Positions 1-8,191 of a stretch of DNA of 64,000 bases are shown piece by piece. This stretch comes from Hyphomicrobiales bacterium (lineage in GTDB: Bacteria; Pseudomonadota; Alphaproteobacteria; Rhizobiales; Rhizobiaceae). The notes below the pieces were generated by a model. It was given only the letters and a program-made list of their open reading frames with translations, did no database searches and was not told where the DNA came from. The stretch covers positions 1 through 64,000 of the forward strand of contig UCIT01000008.1 in the NCBI GenBank assembly GCA_900472625.1, written 5' to 3'. The translations under genes were made by a program, and so were the position numbers. How positions within the stretch are numbered: position 1 is the stretch's first letter; each line of letters opens with the position of its first letter.

Positions 1-513
1 CTCGGCTAACCGCTTACGATAGAACAGGCCGACCGAATATTCCTGGTCGTCTGTTGCCCATCCTCGTTCGCGAATATGGGTCAGGTCCCTCAAGATGTCG
101 TTTGCTTGTGTCATCGTGTGCTTGGTGTGTGCCGACAGCGGCGCTGAAACCAATGCCTCATCCAGAGCTTCAGCCCAAAGCCATGCCGCGAGCGCCTTTC
201 CCACCGCGGTCGCGTGGAGCGGCATCTGCACGCCAGGTTGAACAGAGACGCGGACAACACCGGGCGCTTCAATCTGTTCGATATAGATGGCTGATCGACC
301 GTCGCGCACGGCAAGATTGACCGGCAATCCGGTCACATCTCCCAACACCCTCATGGCCGGCAACGCAACCCGGTCGAGCTTTCGAGCCCGAAGGACGCTG
401 GATCCGACGGTAAACGCCCTGAGGCCGACGGAGAACAGTCCGGTCGCACTGTCATGGTCAACAAAACCACGGCTACTAAAAGTCTCGAGCAGTCGGGACG
501 CATATCCTGCTAT
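1..513 (-). pseudogene. IclR-family regulator remnant, cut at both ends
   Basis: Read leftwards, this gives one open frame of about 170 codons running off the window edge. It starts at SRLLETFSSRGFVDHD, the end of an IclR winged helix-turn-helix, and continues through the effector-domain segment LPVNLAVRDGRSAIYIEQI, MPLHATAVGKALAAWL and a GWATDDQEYSVG block. All of these are typical of IclR transcriptional repressors. No start codon or first helices of the DNA-binding domain can be found. At about 505-520 the homology stops and a permease remnant in the opposite orientation begins. The C-terminus may be intact outside the window. I infer a dead regulator of the neighbouring transporter, but a rearrangement joining two unrelated fragments is equally possible. 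Confidence 0.7.
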
Positions 514-1006
514 GCTATATGTTGCCAGAGACACTGGTGGTGATCCCGGTCTACATGCTGGTCTCGCAGATCGGGTTGCAGGATACGCTTGTCAGTCTTA
601 TCGCCGCCAATACCGCATTCACCCTGCGTTTCGCCCTTGGTTCATGCGCTCGTATTTCCGATCGATCCAGACATGCTTCGAGTAAAGCGCGATGCTCGAT
701 GGTTGCACGCGTTTCAAGGCTTTCAGGAAGGTAACTCTGCCGCTCTCGCTCCCGGGATTAATCTCGGTCGGCGTGTTCAGTTTCGACAACGCCTGGAACG
801 AGTTCCTTCTCTCTCTCATCCTCACGTCGCCGAAGCGCAACAAGACGCTGCCGCTCGGTCTTTCCACCTGGACGGCCAGGATAGTATCTACTCTTGGGGA
901 TGCCCCTTGCTGGCTCCGCGCTGCTGATGGCCTTTTCGATCCTCTTTATATCCTGACGCAGGGCAAACTTACATCTCGCTTGGCGGAAGGCGGCATGGAG
1001 CGTTAA
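507..1006 (+). pseudogene. MalG-type sugar ABC permease remnant, frameshifted
   Basis: Two frames together give the second half of a carbohydrate ABC transporter inner-membrane permease. From 519 the frame reads LPETLVVIPVYMLVSQIGL and an adjacent frame supplies FMRSYFRSI. From 692 the EAA-loop region follows (LDGCTRFKAFRKVTLPLSLPG), then FSFDNAWNEFLLSLILTS and, at the end, YILTQGKLTSRLAEGGMER, the usual C-terminus of this family. At least two frameshifts (about 630-690 and 890-950) and a missing N-terminal half make it non-functional. No binding protein or ATPase partner lies beside it in the window. Confidence 0.7.
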
Positions 1007-1708
1007 GCCCTGCTGCGTGTTCCAAGGGCGAGCGATGATTTATGCTCCGGAATGGATGTGAACTCGCGACCTGTAGATCTCTGAAGAGCTCGTCACGCGC
1101 AATGGCATTCGACATTGGGTATGACAGCACGCTCAAATTGGTCGGTCGATGTGTTTGTAGTTAGGCGAGATGCTCTAGTTACTCAATGACACGCCGCCTT
1201 TATACCCCTTGCCAGGCTCACCAGTGGCACCCGGCTTTCCCGGTCGACCTCCCGGAGCTCCCCTCTGACCCGGCACGCCGGGTTTTCTCGGCGCTCCGGC
1301 CGCCGTGAAAGACAGTTGCACGCTTTCCAGCGTAGCATCTTTTAGCGATGTAGCTGGTAGACCCCAGCCCGCGATCAGCACGTCGAGGTTGCACAAATCG
1401 CCTGTCGCAGTGCATACGCTATGATGGGATCTCGAATCCCCATAGAATGCGTTCCCTGCTGGGGAGCGAGTATAAAACTCTCAATCGCCAATGCCCGCTC
1501 AGATAATGGGCGACCGCGTGGAGGTTATCCGCATCGGGAGCAAAACGCTATTTTCACCGCCAAAGAGCCCTTCATCTTAGGTTGCCGGCTTGGCCATGCT
1601 CTTGGGAAAAAATGGGTTGCTTCAATCAAGAGCATCCGGACGCCTTTGATCCAATCCAACCGATCGCCGATCGCGTAACAAGCTGATCCTTTCACGAGAA
1701 AACCATCC
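1007..1708. other. Gene-poor stretch before phrB
   Basis: Apart from the short collagen-like ORF listed separately at 1175-1396, I see no convincing gene, RNA or repeat here. Several short frames exist on both strands but none shows a ribosome binding site or a recognisable family motif. The last 100 bases presumably hold the promoter of the photolyase gene. Confidence 0.5.
1175..1396 (-). CDS. Small ORF with collagen-like Gly-X-Y repeats
   Basis: This is a 73-codon frame. Its C-terminal half is a run of collagen-like triplets, in order GVP, GQR, GAP, GGR, then after a one-residue slip GKP, GAT, GEP, GKG, ending in GGVSLSN. The first 30 residues have no recognisable motif and no signal peptide. 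Bacterial collagen-like stretches occur in surface or phage-tail fibre proteins, so this may be the preserved end of a longer decayed gene. No ribosome binding site was identified and nothing nearby supports a function. The repeat is clearly visible; the claim that it is an expressed gene is weak. Confidence 0.3.
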   Translation of the reverse strand: MCNLDVLIAGWGLPATSLKDATLESVQLSFTAAGAPRKPGVPGQRGAPGGRPGKPGATGEPGKGYKGGVSLSN

Positions 1709-3256
1709 ATGAACCGTGCTCGCCATCTCGTCTTCGTTCTTGGCGATCAGTTGTCCCTGTCGCTTTCGAGCCTCGAAGGCGCCGATCCCAAACGAGATGT
1801 CATCCTGATGTGCGAGGTGATCGAGGAAGCGACCTATGTTCCTCACCACAAGCTGAAGATTGCGCTGATTTTCTCCGCCATGCGGCATTTCGCTGAAGAG
1901 TTGACAACCAAAGGCTTCGAGCTGCGATACACGCGCCTGGACGATCCCGACAATTCCGGCTCGTTCACCGGCGAGCTCGCCCGCGCCGCGACCGCGTTAT
2001 CACCTGAGCGGATCATTGTGACCGAGGCTGCTGAATGGCGGGTCTTGCAGGCGATGGAGAGGTGGCAGTCCAGCTTTGCTGTGCCTATCGAAATCCGCGG
2101 CGACACGCGATTTCTCTGTTCGAAGGCCGAGTTTGGTGACTGGGCTCGGGGCCGCCGTTCCTTGACGATGGAGTATTTTTACCGTGACATGCGGCGCAAG
2201 ACTGGTCTTCTGATGCGAGGCAAAGACCCGGAGGGCGGCAAATGGAATTTTGACGTGGAAAACCGCAAGCCGGCGCAGCCGGATCTCTTTCGGCCGAAAC
2301 ATCCGGTTTTCCCGCCAAATGCGATCACGCTTGAGGTTATCAACCTAGTAGAGCGGCAGTTTTCCGGAAATATGGGCTCGACAAAAGACTTCGGGTTCGC
2401 AGTTACTCGCGCGGACGCGGATCGCGCAGCAAGAGCATTCATCCATGATTTTCTGCCGAACTTCGGCGAAACCCAAGATGCCATGCTCACGGAGGAGCCG
2501 TTCCTCAATCATTCGCTTTTGTCATTCTATATCAATATCGGCTTGCTCGATCCTCTTGCCGTGTGCAGAGCGGCGGAACGTGCCTATCTCGAAGGCAACG
2601 CCCCGCTCAACGCGGTAGAGGGGTTCATCCGGCAGATCATCGGCTGGCGTGAATATATCCGTGGCATCTATTGGATGAAGATGCCCGGCTATGAAAACAG
2701 CAACGTCTTCGATGTTCACCGGCCGCTCCCCGATTTCTTCTGGAGCGGCTCGACCGACATGAACTGCGTGTCAACGGCCATCAGACAGACGATCAACTTT
2801 GCATATGCGCACCATATTCACCGACTAATGGTGATTGGAAACTTCTCGATGCTCGTAGGGCTCGATCCACACGCCGTACACGAGTGGTATCTTTCGGTCT
2901 ACGCAGACGCCTTCGAATGGGTCGAGCTTCCGAATGTCATCGGCATGAGCCAGTTCGCAGATGGGGGTTTCATGGCGTCGAAACCCTATGCGGCAAGCGG
3001 AGCCTATATTAATCGCATGTCGGATTATTGCGAGGGCTGCCGATACGACGTCGCCATGAAGGTCGGCAAGGACGCATGTCCGCTGAACGCGCTGTATTGG
3101 GATTTTCTGGACCGCAACGCAGGGACTTTATCGAGCAATCACCGGCTCGCACAAATCTACACGTCGTGGCATCGCATGGGCGACGACAAGAAGCAGTCCT
3201 ACCGAGAGAGTGCATCATTGTTTTTGCAAAGGCTTGATGCCGGCGAACGTGTGTAG
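1709..3256 (+). CDS. phrB: FeS-type (6-4) photolyase / cryptochrome-like protein
   Basis: A 515-residue protein of the deoxyribodipyrimidine photolyase-related (FeS-BCP, CryB/PhrB) family. Such enzymes use FAD and light to repair (6-4) photoproducts. The N-terminal domain begins HLVFVLGDQLS, as expected for the antenna-binding Rossmann-like domain. Four cysteines at residues 353, 441, 444 and 457 match the spacing of the [4Fe-4S] ligands known in Agrobacterium PhrB (350, 438, 441, 454), shifted by three. The adjacent histidines 368/369 in YAHHIHRL correspond to its active-site pair. Length is typical and the gene looks intact. The small DUF2256 gene follows 40 bp downstream, a common pairing. 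Function is inferred from these conserved residues. Confidence 0.93.
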   Translation: MNRARHLVFVLGDQLSLSLSSLEGADPKRDVILMCEVIEEATYVPHHKLKIALIFSAMRHFAEELTTKGFELRYTRLDDPDNSGSFTGELARAATALSPERIIVTEAAEWRVLQAMERWQSSFAVPIEIRGDTRFLCSKAEFGDWARGRRSLTMEYFYRDMRRKTGLLMRGKDPEGGKWNFDVENRKPAQPDLFRPKHPVFPPNAITLEVINLVERQFSGNMGSTKDFGFAVTRADADRAARAFIHDFLPNFGETQDAMLTEEPFLNHSLLSFYINIGLLDPLAVCRAAERAYLEGNAPLNAVEGFIRQIIGWREYIRGIYWMKMPGYENSNVFDVHRPLPDFFWSGSTDMNCVSTAIRQTINFAYAHHIHRLMVIGNFSMLVGLDPHAVHEWYLSVYADAFEWVELPNVIGMSQFADGGFMASKPYAASGAYINRMSDYCEGCRYDVAMKVGKDACPLNALYWDFLDRNAGTLSSNHRLAQIYTSWHRMGDDKKQSYRESASLFLQRLDAGERV

Positions 3257-3296
3257 ATCGGGCTCAAGCTGGCGGTCTAAAGGGTGGAAAGCTGAT

Positions 3297-3467
3297 ATGG
3301 CGAAAATGATCAGGAAAGGTGACCTGCCGACGAAAACCTGCGCAACATGCGGGCTGCCCTTCGCCTGGCGGCGAAAATGGGAAAAAAACTGGAATGAGGT
3401 CAAGTACTGTTCAGAGCGCTGCGGCCGAGAAAAGCGCTCCACTGGCAAGGCCGGCACCAAAGCATAG
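3297..3467 (+). CDS. DUF2256 small Cys-rich protein
   Basis: A 56-residue protein starting MAKMIRKGDLPTKTCATCG. It has two cysteine pairs, CATCG near residue 15 and YCSERC near residue 42, and a basic tail. This fits the DUF2256 family, whose members are short putative zinc-binding proteins very often encoded next to photolyase/cryptochrome-like genes. The open frame extends upstream into phrB, but the ATG at 3297 gives the family's usual start and length. It is probably co-transcribed with phrB. The molecular role is unknown; the gene pairing suggests a link to light-dependent repair. Confidence 0.85.
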   Translation: MAKMIRKGDLPTKTCATCGLPFAWRRKWEKNWNEVKYCSERCGREKRSTGKAGTKA

Positions 3468-3696
3468 CAAAAGCACTCTGCTGATCATTCTCGTGCATAG
3501 ATGCCAGAAACTCTCTCACCTTTGAGTTTCGCCGAGCCTCTGGCTTCCAACTGTACTAGGGGACCGCTCCGACCCACCCCGCACGATCCTCCCTTGTAAT
3601 CCGATATTTCAGCACGACTTAGATTAGCAGTGACGGCTCGTATTCAGGGCGCTGTTATCAAGGGTGCAAAACCTTGCCCCAACAAAGGAGGACAGG

Positions 3697-3978
3697 ATGT
3701 CTTCCAATCCAGCAGCTTCGCATGTTACCCCCGCCGGCTTCAAGTTGGTCAGGGAAGTATTAAGGTCCGCGGGTCTTCGGGGGTCTCAGTCCGATGCGAG
3801 TTCCGACATGAAGCGTGAAGCCTCGCTATTTCTGTCAGCCGAGTTCCGTAGTGGTGTAAGAACCAAATCCGGTCTCATAAATTCTCTGGCGAACCGCAAA
3901 CGGTCTTCGACAGTGGAGCCTCGATATACAGTCGAAAACAGTGCTCTTGCTCTAAGGCAAGATGAGGGTACGCGCTGA
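3697..3978 (+). CDS. Small hypothetical protein, strong Shine-Dalgarno
   Basis: The ATG at 3697 is preceded by AAAGGAGGACAGG, an excellent ribosome binding site, so I prefer it to the upstream in-frame ATG at 3664. The 93-residue product begins MSSNPAASHVTPAGFKLVREVL and has a middle segment REASLFLSAEFRSGVRTKSGLINSL that reads like a short helical domain. The C-terminal part is polar and low in recognisable features. No signal peptide or membrane helix is present. Its stop overlaps the start of the DUF1488 gene (TGATG at 3976-3980), implying translational coupling. I do not recognise a characterised family. Confidence 0.6.
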   Translation: MSSNPAASHVTPAGFKLVREVLRSAGLRGSQSDASSDMKREASLFLSAEFRSGVRTKSGLINSLANRKRSSTVEPRYTVENSALALRQDEGTR

Positions 3979-4244
3979 TGGGCATCTCATTCCCAAACGC
4001 GGCGCGTGGTTTTGACGACAAAAACCCCTGTGTCCGGTTCAACGGCTATGACGGGATGTTCGAGATCAAATTCTATCTGGTGACGGAGGTCTTGGCCTGC
4101 GATTAGTCGCATCGAAATTCCAGCGAGGCAGACTACCTAACATCCTTCGATGCGTTGCGCCCAAGAATTCTAAAAGCAGCGACCTCTGCTTATTCCAAAG
4201 CGCGGTCCAGCGCCATTACGTTGGATCTCACGCATTTTCGTTGA
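3978..4244 (+). pseudogene. DUF1488-family gene with in-frame amber codon
   Basis: Starting at ATG 3978 the frame reads MGISFPNAARGFDDKNPCVRF, then NGYDGMFEIKFYL, the hallmark of DUF1488 (a roughly 85-residue alphaproteobacterial family of unknown function). A TAG at 4104-4106 (codon 43) interrupts it. Translation in the same frame afterwards gives SEADYLTSFDALRPRIL and AYSKARSSAITLDLTHF, the expected second half, ending at TGA 4242-4244. So the lesion is a single nonsense codon and the full frame would be 89 codons, normal for the family. Either this is a very young pseudogene, the codon is suppressed, or the base call is wrong. Confidence 0.7.
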
Positions 4245-4551
4245 GCGTACCGTGATCCTGAAAAGATACGATCTTGCCTCATCCAGCCAAACAACGTTCA
4301 CCGCTGCAATCAGGATCCGAGAAAACCGTGCTTGTCAGCGAATTCGCGAAAAGGTTTCGGCCAGGTCAGTTCGAGGAAAAGCGATTGCGAAAACTCTCGG
4401 GCCCGATCGCCAGCGAACTTGAACTCTTCAGAAATGCCGGCAGGTAGAGATGTTTGACCGGTATCCTGTAGCGTTCCTTCTCTTGGCCAGCCGTCGCGCC
4501 TAACCGCGCTGAGTGTCTTATCAGCAGCCTATGGACAGGAAAGGCGCCACA
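4245..4551. other. Short region without a confident gene
   Basis: This holds a possible 40-codon frame from GTG 4329 (reading VLVSEFAKRFRPGQFEEKRL) that could be the tail of a decayed gene. It has no ribosome binding site and no recognised family. Long antisense frames here look like shadows. The end of the region carries the AGGAAAGG Shine-Dalgarno of the gene at 4552. Confidence 0.35.
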
Positions 4552-4788
4552 ATGAAAACAACCGTGAAAACCATCACAATCACTCGACAATTTCAGCTTC
4601 CAGGAATGGCACAACCTCATCCACCAGGCGTCTTCGAGCTTCAGATCGACGAGGACCCTATCGACGTCACGTGGGAGGCCTATCACAGGACGATGACCTT
4701 GCTCATAAGTTCCAACGGGCGGACTGAGGCGTGGCCGGTGTCGCAAGAGGAACTCGATAAAACGCTGGCGCCGTCGATCGCGCCTTGA
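4552..4788 (+). CDS. Small hypothetical protein (78 aa)
   Basis: Three in-frame ATGs are available. The one at 4552 has AGGAAAGG seven bases upstream and is preferred over 4513 and 4531. The product begins MKTTVKTITITRQFQLPGM, contains LPPG-like turns and VFELQIDEDPIDVTWEAY, and ends with EELDKTLAPSIAP. The acidic central part and alternating beta-like pattern suggest a small soluble beta-rich protein. It opens a set of small plus-strand genes (4552-6056) with no recognised function. I assign none. Confidence 0.5.
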   Translation: MKTTVKTITITRQFQLPGMAQPHPPGVFELQIDEDPIDVTWEAYHRTMTLLISSNGRTEAWPVSQEELDKTLAPSIAP

Positions 4789-4935
4789 CCAATTTCTCGA
4801 GGTTCAGATCCTATTCCCCTTTCCGGTCTGAGGTTACGATGGAAAAGCGCAAGTCAATCGCAATCGCCGGGCGCTCCCGACTGACGTGCCAACGCCTAGG
4901 TTCACCGCCTCTCTACAATCACCGGAGATATCGCA

Positions 4936-5130
4936 ATGATTCAGTATGAAACCAAAAAGCCAGCATCCACTGGTCCTCGCGCGACCGTCTACGGATTCGC
5001 CAGAAAGTACAAACTTGGCGATGATGAAGCTGAGCAAATTTACCTAAAAATAGGCACGTTGGCGACCGAGGAAGATTTCCTTGCGGAAGCCAAGCTCGTC
5101 TCACCGATCGACAAGGCCAGAAAGCTATGA
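4936..5130 (+). CDS. Small hypothetical protein, first gene of a coupled pair
   Basis: A 64-residue protein beginning MIQYETKKPASTGPRATVY, with GFARKYKLGDDEAEQIYLK in the middle, which could form a short helix-turn-helix-like or helical hairpin. The ribosome binding site CCGGAG lies about ten bases before the ATG. Its TGA stop overlaps the ATG of the next gene (ATGA at 5127), so the two are translationally coupled and probably functionally linked. No known domain was recognised. Confidence 0.6.
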   Translation: MIQYETKKPASTGPRATVYGFARKYKLGDDEAEQIYLKIGTLATEEDFLAEAKLVSPIDKARKL

Positions 5131-5693
5131 CGCCGCTGGCATCCGAGGGACAGGTTCTGGACTTTAAGAATGCCGCCAAGGCCGCAGAACCCTCACCGCA
5201 AGCCCCGGTCCATGCACCCGGTGATCGTCCGAGTTTCGAGCTCAGAGAGCGAATCTCGAGCACCGTAAAAGCGGCCAGGGCGCAGAGAGAACTGGAAATC
5301 CGGCAAGCCGCTGATCGGGCGGCCGCCGAACGCTTGGTCGTTCAGCAAAAGGCCATCGACGCACTTCTGTTGCTTCTGAGCGACGACGCCCTCAATCGCA
5401 TCATCGGCAAGCATGCCAGCCTAGGTGAGCTGCACACCGGAACGGTCAAGGTAACCAAGCATGGGGTCGAGCTTATCCGCAGCGGCGGTGCAGGCGCATC
5501 GCAGATATCCGGGGAGAAGCTTGACATCACCTTCACCGGATCCATTCCACAGTCTGCGCAGCAGCTAAACTCCATTGAGTTTCAGGAGCGGGCGCAGCGA
5601 CTTCGCGTGCAAGGTATCGAGATTGTTGGAATCTACGATGCCGCGGGACAAAGCATCCTGATTACATTCGATTATGGCGGGGCGCTCAACTGA
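5127..5693 (+). CDS. Hypothetical protein with central helical/coiled-coil segment
   Basis: A 188-residue soluble protein coupled to the preceding gene by an ATGA overlap. After a proline-rich N-terminal 45 residues, residues of about 50-95 (RAQRELEIRQAADRAAAERL and on) form a strongly charged alanine/arginine helix consistent with a coiled coil. The C-terminal 90 residues alternate beta-like stretches (GTVKVTKHGVELIRSG, EKLDITFTGSI, ILITFDYGG). No family was recognised. The coupling and strand suggest that it acts with the 64-residue protein, perhaps as a small complex. Confidence 0.6.
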   Translation: MTPLASEGQVLDFKNAAKAAEPSPQAPVHAPGDRPSFELRERISSTVKAARAQRELEIRQAADRAAAERLVVQQKAIDALLLLLSDDALNRIIGKHASLGELHTGTVKVTKHGVELIRSGGAGASQISGEKLDITFTGSIPQSAQQLNSIEFQERAQRLRVQGIEIVGIYDAAGQSILITFDYGGALN

Positions 5694-5753
5694 CCCAAGC
5701 AGGCGGGTCACTCACTGCCTGTAATTGCAATCGTTCGAGGGGAACTGGACATT

Positions 5754-6056
5754 ATGTCGACCGAAGGCAAGCTGATCGTTCTGGCCGCATTCATCAAGAA
5801 CGATGACGGAGAACTTGTGCCGGCATTCGATCCTCGACAGGTGGACAGCGAAGACCGGGCAAAACGGGATGCAAGTTCAATGGCGATGCACTACGCCGGT
5901 GTCGTGGCCTGGAGCCGAGAGGCGGACCCGTCAATCGGTGAATATGGTTCGCCCACTATCATTTTCCAAAGCGGTGAAATACCGAACCTCGATTGGCGAT
6001 TGCATTACACTGGCGCTGGATTTTCGTCCGAAGACAAGCGACATCTTCCCACCTAG
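5754..6056 (+). CDS. Conserved-looking hypothetical protein (100 aa)
   Basis: The frame starts with MSTEGKLIVLAAFIKNDDGE and reads through VPAFDPRQVDSEDRAKRDA and HYAGVVAWSREADPSIGEYG. GAGGGGA-type spacing upstream (CGAGGGGAACTGGACATT) provides a ribosome binding site. The layout resembles small rhizobial plasmid proteins of unknown function, but I cannot name a family. It is the last of the small plus-strand genes before the minus-strand SDR remnant and ends 70 bases from it. Confidence 0.55.
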   Translation: MSTEGKLIVLAAFIKNDDGELVPAFDPRQVDSEDRAKRDASSMAMHYAGVVAWSREADPSIGEYGSPTIIFQSGEIPNLDWRLHYTGAGFSSEDKRHLPT

Positions 6057-6125
6057 TCATTTCGAGCGGCTCGAACATAGCAGTCGTGGCGGCCGTAAGG
6101 TACCTTGTCCGCCACGAGGTTCAGT

Positions 6126-6879
6126 TCAGGCCACGGCCTGTGCCCCCGTGAACTCGACCAGCGATCCGCACATGAAAGCCGCCTCATCTGACGCCAGGAA
6201 GGCGACCAGTGACGCAACCTCTTCAGGCTTTCCGATGCGACCGAACCGAACCATTTTGTCGAGGTCTGCGATCGTGCGCCCCGAGCGCTTGACACCGGCT
6301 TCGAGCATCGGCGTATGAATTTCGCCGGGGCAGACGGCGTTCACGCGAATCTTGTCCGGTGCGTAGTCGCGCGAGGTTTTGCGTGAACGCGGCGACAGCG
6401 GCTTTGGTCGTGTTGTACGCAATATGGTTCGGCGCCGGATACAGCCCCCACTGCGAGGCGGTGTTGACGATCGCCCCGCCACCCCCGGCGATCATATGCG
6501 GCAACGCTGCTCGGCAGAGATGAGACATCGAGTCTAGGTTTACTGTGAAGCTTATGTCCCAGTCCTCGTCGGACAGCGACAGCAAGTTTCCCCGCCGATT
6601 GATGCCGGCATTGTTGACGAGGACGTCGATCAGACCGTTAAGGCCGAATGCTTTCTCGACCAACGCAATACACGAATCCTTGTTCGAGATGTCGGCGGCG
6701 ATGACCGTCGCATTACCGCCTTCCGCTTCGATACCCTGGACCACTACGCCTGCGGCCTCTTCATTCACATCAGTGACTACGACAAGCGCGCCTTCCGACG
6801 CGAGGCGACGGGCGATGGGTGATCCGATGCCGCCGCCTGCGCCCGTGACGATTGCAACCTTGTTGTGAAAACGCTTCAT
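6126..6879 (-). pseudogene. SDR oxidoreductase with a 2-bp deletion frameshift
   Basis: A classical short-chain dehydrogenase of about 250 codons split into two frames. The first part (from ATG 6877-6879) reads MKRFHNKVAIVTGAGGGIGS (cofactor motif), then LVNNAGINRRG and the active-site region TASQWG with YNTTKAAV (Tyr and Lys present). Near 6366-6375 a GCGCGC-type run is two bases short, so NLAR is followed by the wrong frame. The second frame carries on with DYAPDKIRVNAVCPGEI, IGKPEEVASLVAFLASDEA and GGSLV-like ending to TGA 6126-6128. Everything else is intact, suggesting recent loss or a sequence error. It is divergent from the GntR gene at 6948, its likely regulator. Confidence 0.8.
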
Positions 6880-6947
6880 GGAATTAATCCCCTTTTATCT
6901 GATGTAGCTATGGGCCAATGCCGCACTTGCGAAGGAAAGGGACCTAA

Positions 6948-7667
6948 GTGTCTGACGAGACTGAAATGAAGCGGGCGCGCGGAACCGGCTCGCGAAGCGT
7001 GTATGAAAGCCTGAGAAATGAGATCCTCTCGCTAGCGCTTCCTCCGGGCCAGCTCCTGGACGAGACGACGCTTGCAGAGCGATTCAACATGTCCCGTGCG
7101 CCGGTGCACGAAGCACTCATCCGTCTCCGCTCAGACGAGCTGGTCGTCACTCTTTCGAACCGCAGCACGATCGTCGCCCCGATCGAAGTCGCGACGTTTC
7201 CTAAGTACGTGGAAGCTCTCGATATCGCCCAGCGGATGAATACGCGGCCGGCGGCCGCCCTTCGGATGGACGCCGATCTCAAGGTTATTGCCAAGCGCGA
7301 CAAGGCGTTCGCTACCGCGGTCAAGACCGGAAACCATCTTGCGATGTTGGAGGCCAACAAGGAATTCCATATGGCGATTGCCTATGCTGGCAAGAACCAG
7401 TACCTCGCGTCATTCTACGAGAAGCTCCTCTCCCAAGGACAGCGCATGCTTCATCTGCACTTCGAGTATCTTGAAAGGACTCACGAAGCCTATCTCTTGA
7501 CCGACGAGCACACCAAGATGTTCGAGGCCGTTCGCGATCGGAATATCGAGCTGGCGGATGAGCTGGCCCACGCGCACACGCGACAATTCCAGGACAACTT
7601 TATCAATTTCATGCGCGAGAAGTACACGACGGACGTCGCGCTCGGTCCGTTGCGAGCCGCAGGGTAG
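6948..7667 (+). CDS. GntR-family regulator (FCD ligand-binding domain)
   Basis: A 239-residue protein with GTG start at 6948 and GAAGGAAAGG upstream. Residues of about 12-75 form the GntR winged helix-turn-helix (SVYESLRNEILSLALPPGQ, then LAERFNMSRAPVHEALIRL). The C-terminal 140 residues are helical and fit an FCD domain, with NKEFHMAIAYAG and DEHTKMFEAVRDRN supplying the usual histidine-bearing helices that bind metal and a small carboxylate ligand. It is transcribed away from the frameshifted SDR gene across a 68-bp gap and probably controlled it. Confidence 0.87.
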   Translation: MSDETEMKRARGTGSRSVYESLRNEILSLALPPGQLLDETTLAERFNMSRAPVHEALIRLRSDELVVTLSNRSTIVAPIEVATFPKYVEALDIAQRMNTRPAAALRMDADLKVIAKRDKAFATAVKTGNHLAMLEANKEFHMAIAYAGKNQYLASFYEKLLSQGQRMLHLHFEYLERTHEAYLLTDEHTKMFEAVRDRNIELADELAHAHTRQFQDNFINFMREKYTTDVALGPLRAAG

Positions 7668-8191
7668 ATCATGAGCGTCAACGGTATTGGCTTCGTCTGC
7701 ACCGGGGCCATCACAGGTTTTCGATGGTACGTGGACTCCGGCGACACCCTGTGTGGAGAATGAAGGCTTGAATTTTGGAAGCGACCATTGGCGAGGCAGA
7801 ATGGCTGTTTCTGGGATTTGTGGATATTGCGGACGACAGAGATCACCGCGCGAATTGCCGCTGAACATTCACGGTCGGACAAACGAGCTTTCTCGCCTTG
7901 AGGCGATGCGAACCTTTGACACTCTATAAGAACTCGAATGCTACTGAAAAAATCCGAGCCTTCACCTTCAGAGTATCAATGTGAAGGTGCGCGCGGTCTA
8001 GGATGCGAAGAAAAACCCGGCAGGGCCTGCTGATGCAGGCAACAAGGTCGACACAGCGGAGACCGCGGTCGGTGAGCGCGGCCTCGTCTAACGAGCAGAC
8101 GGGGCGCCGGCTTTTAGCCGGTATCTCGTTGGGAATACGGCCCACGGCGCCTGGTATGATGGTCTGCAAAAATAACTAAGTCTTGGATCGA
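7668..8191. other. Non-coding stretch with several hairpins
   Basis: A 30-codon frame from ATG 7671 (MSVNGIGFVCTGAITGFRW) ends quickly and may be the stub of a truncated gene following the GntR gene. Further right are several inverted repeats. CACCTTCA at 7963-7970 pairs with TGAAGGTG at 7982-7989, CCTGC/GCAGG sits around 8026-8039, and a nested structure AACGAG 8090-8095 with CTCGTT 8125-8130 encloses CCGGC/GCCGG at 8107-8121. No gene or family could be assigned. Confidence 0.4.

Noticed and set aside
8085..8135. Possible integron attC site
   Set aside because: Only the left core-like GTCTAAC and partial pairing fit; the right core is imperfect and no integrase or cassette genes are present.
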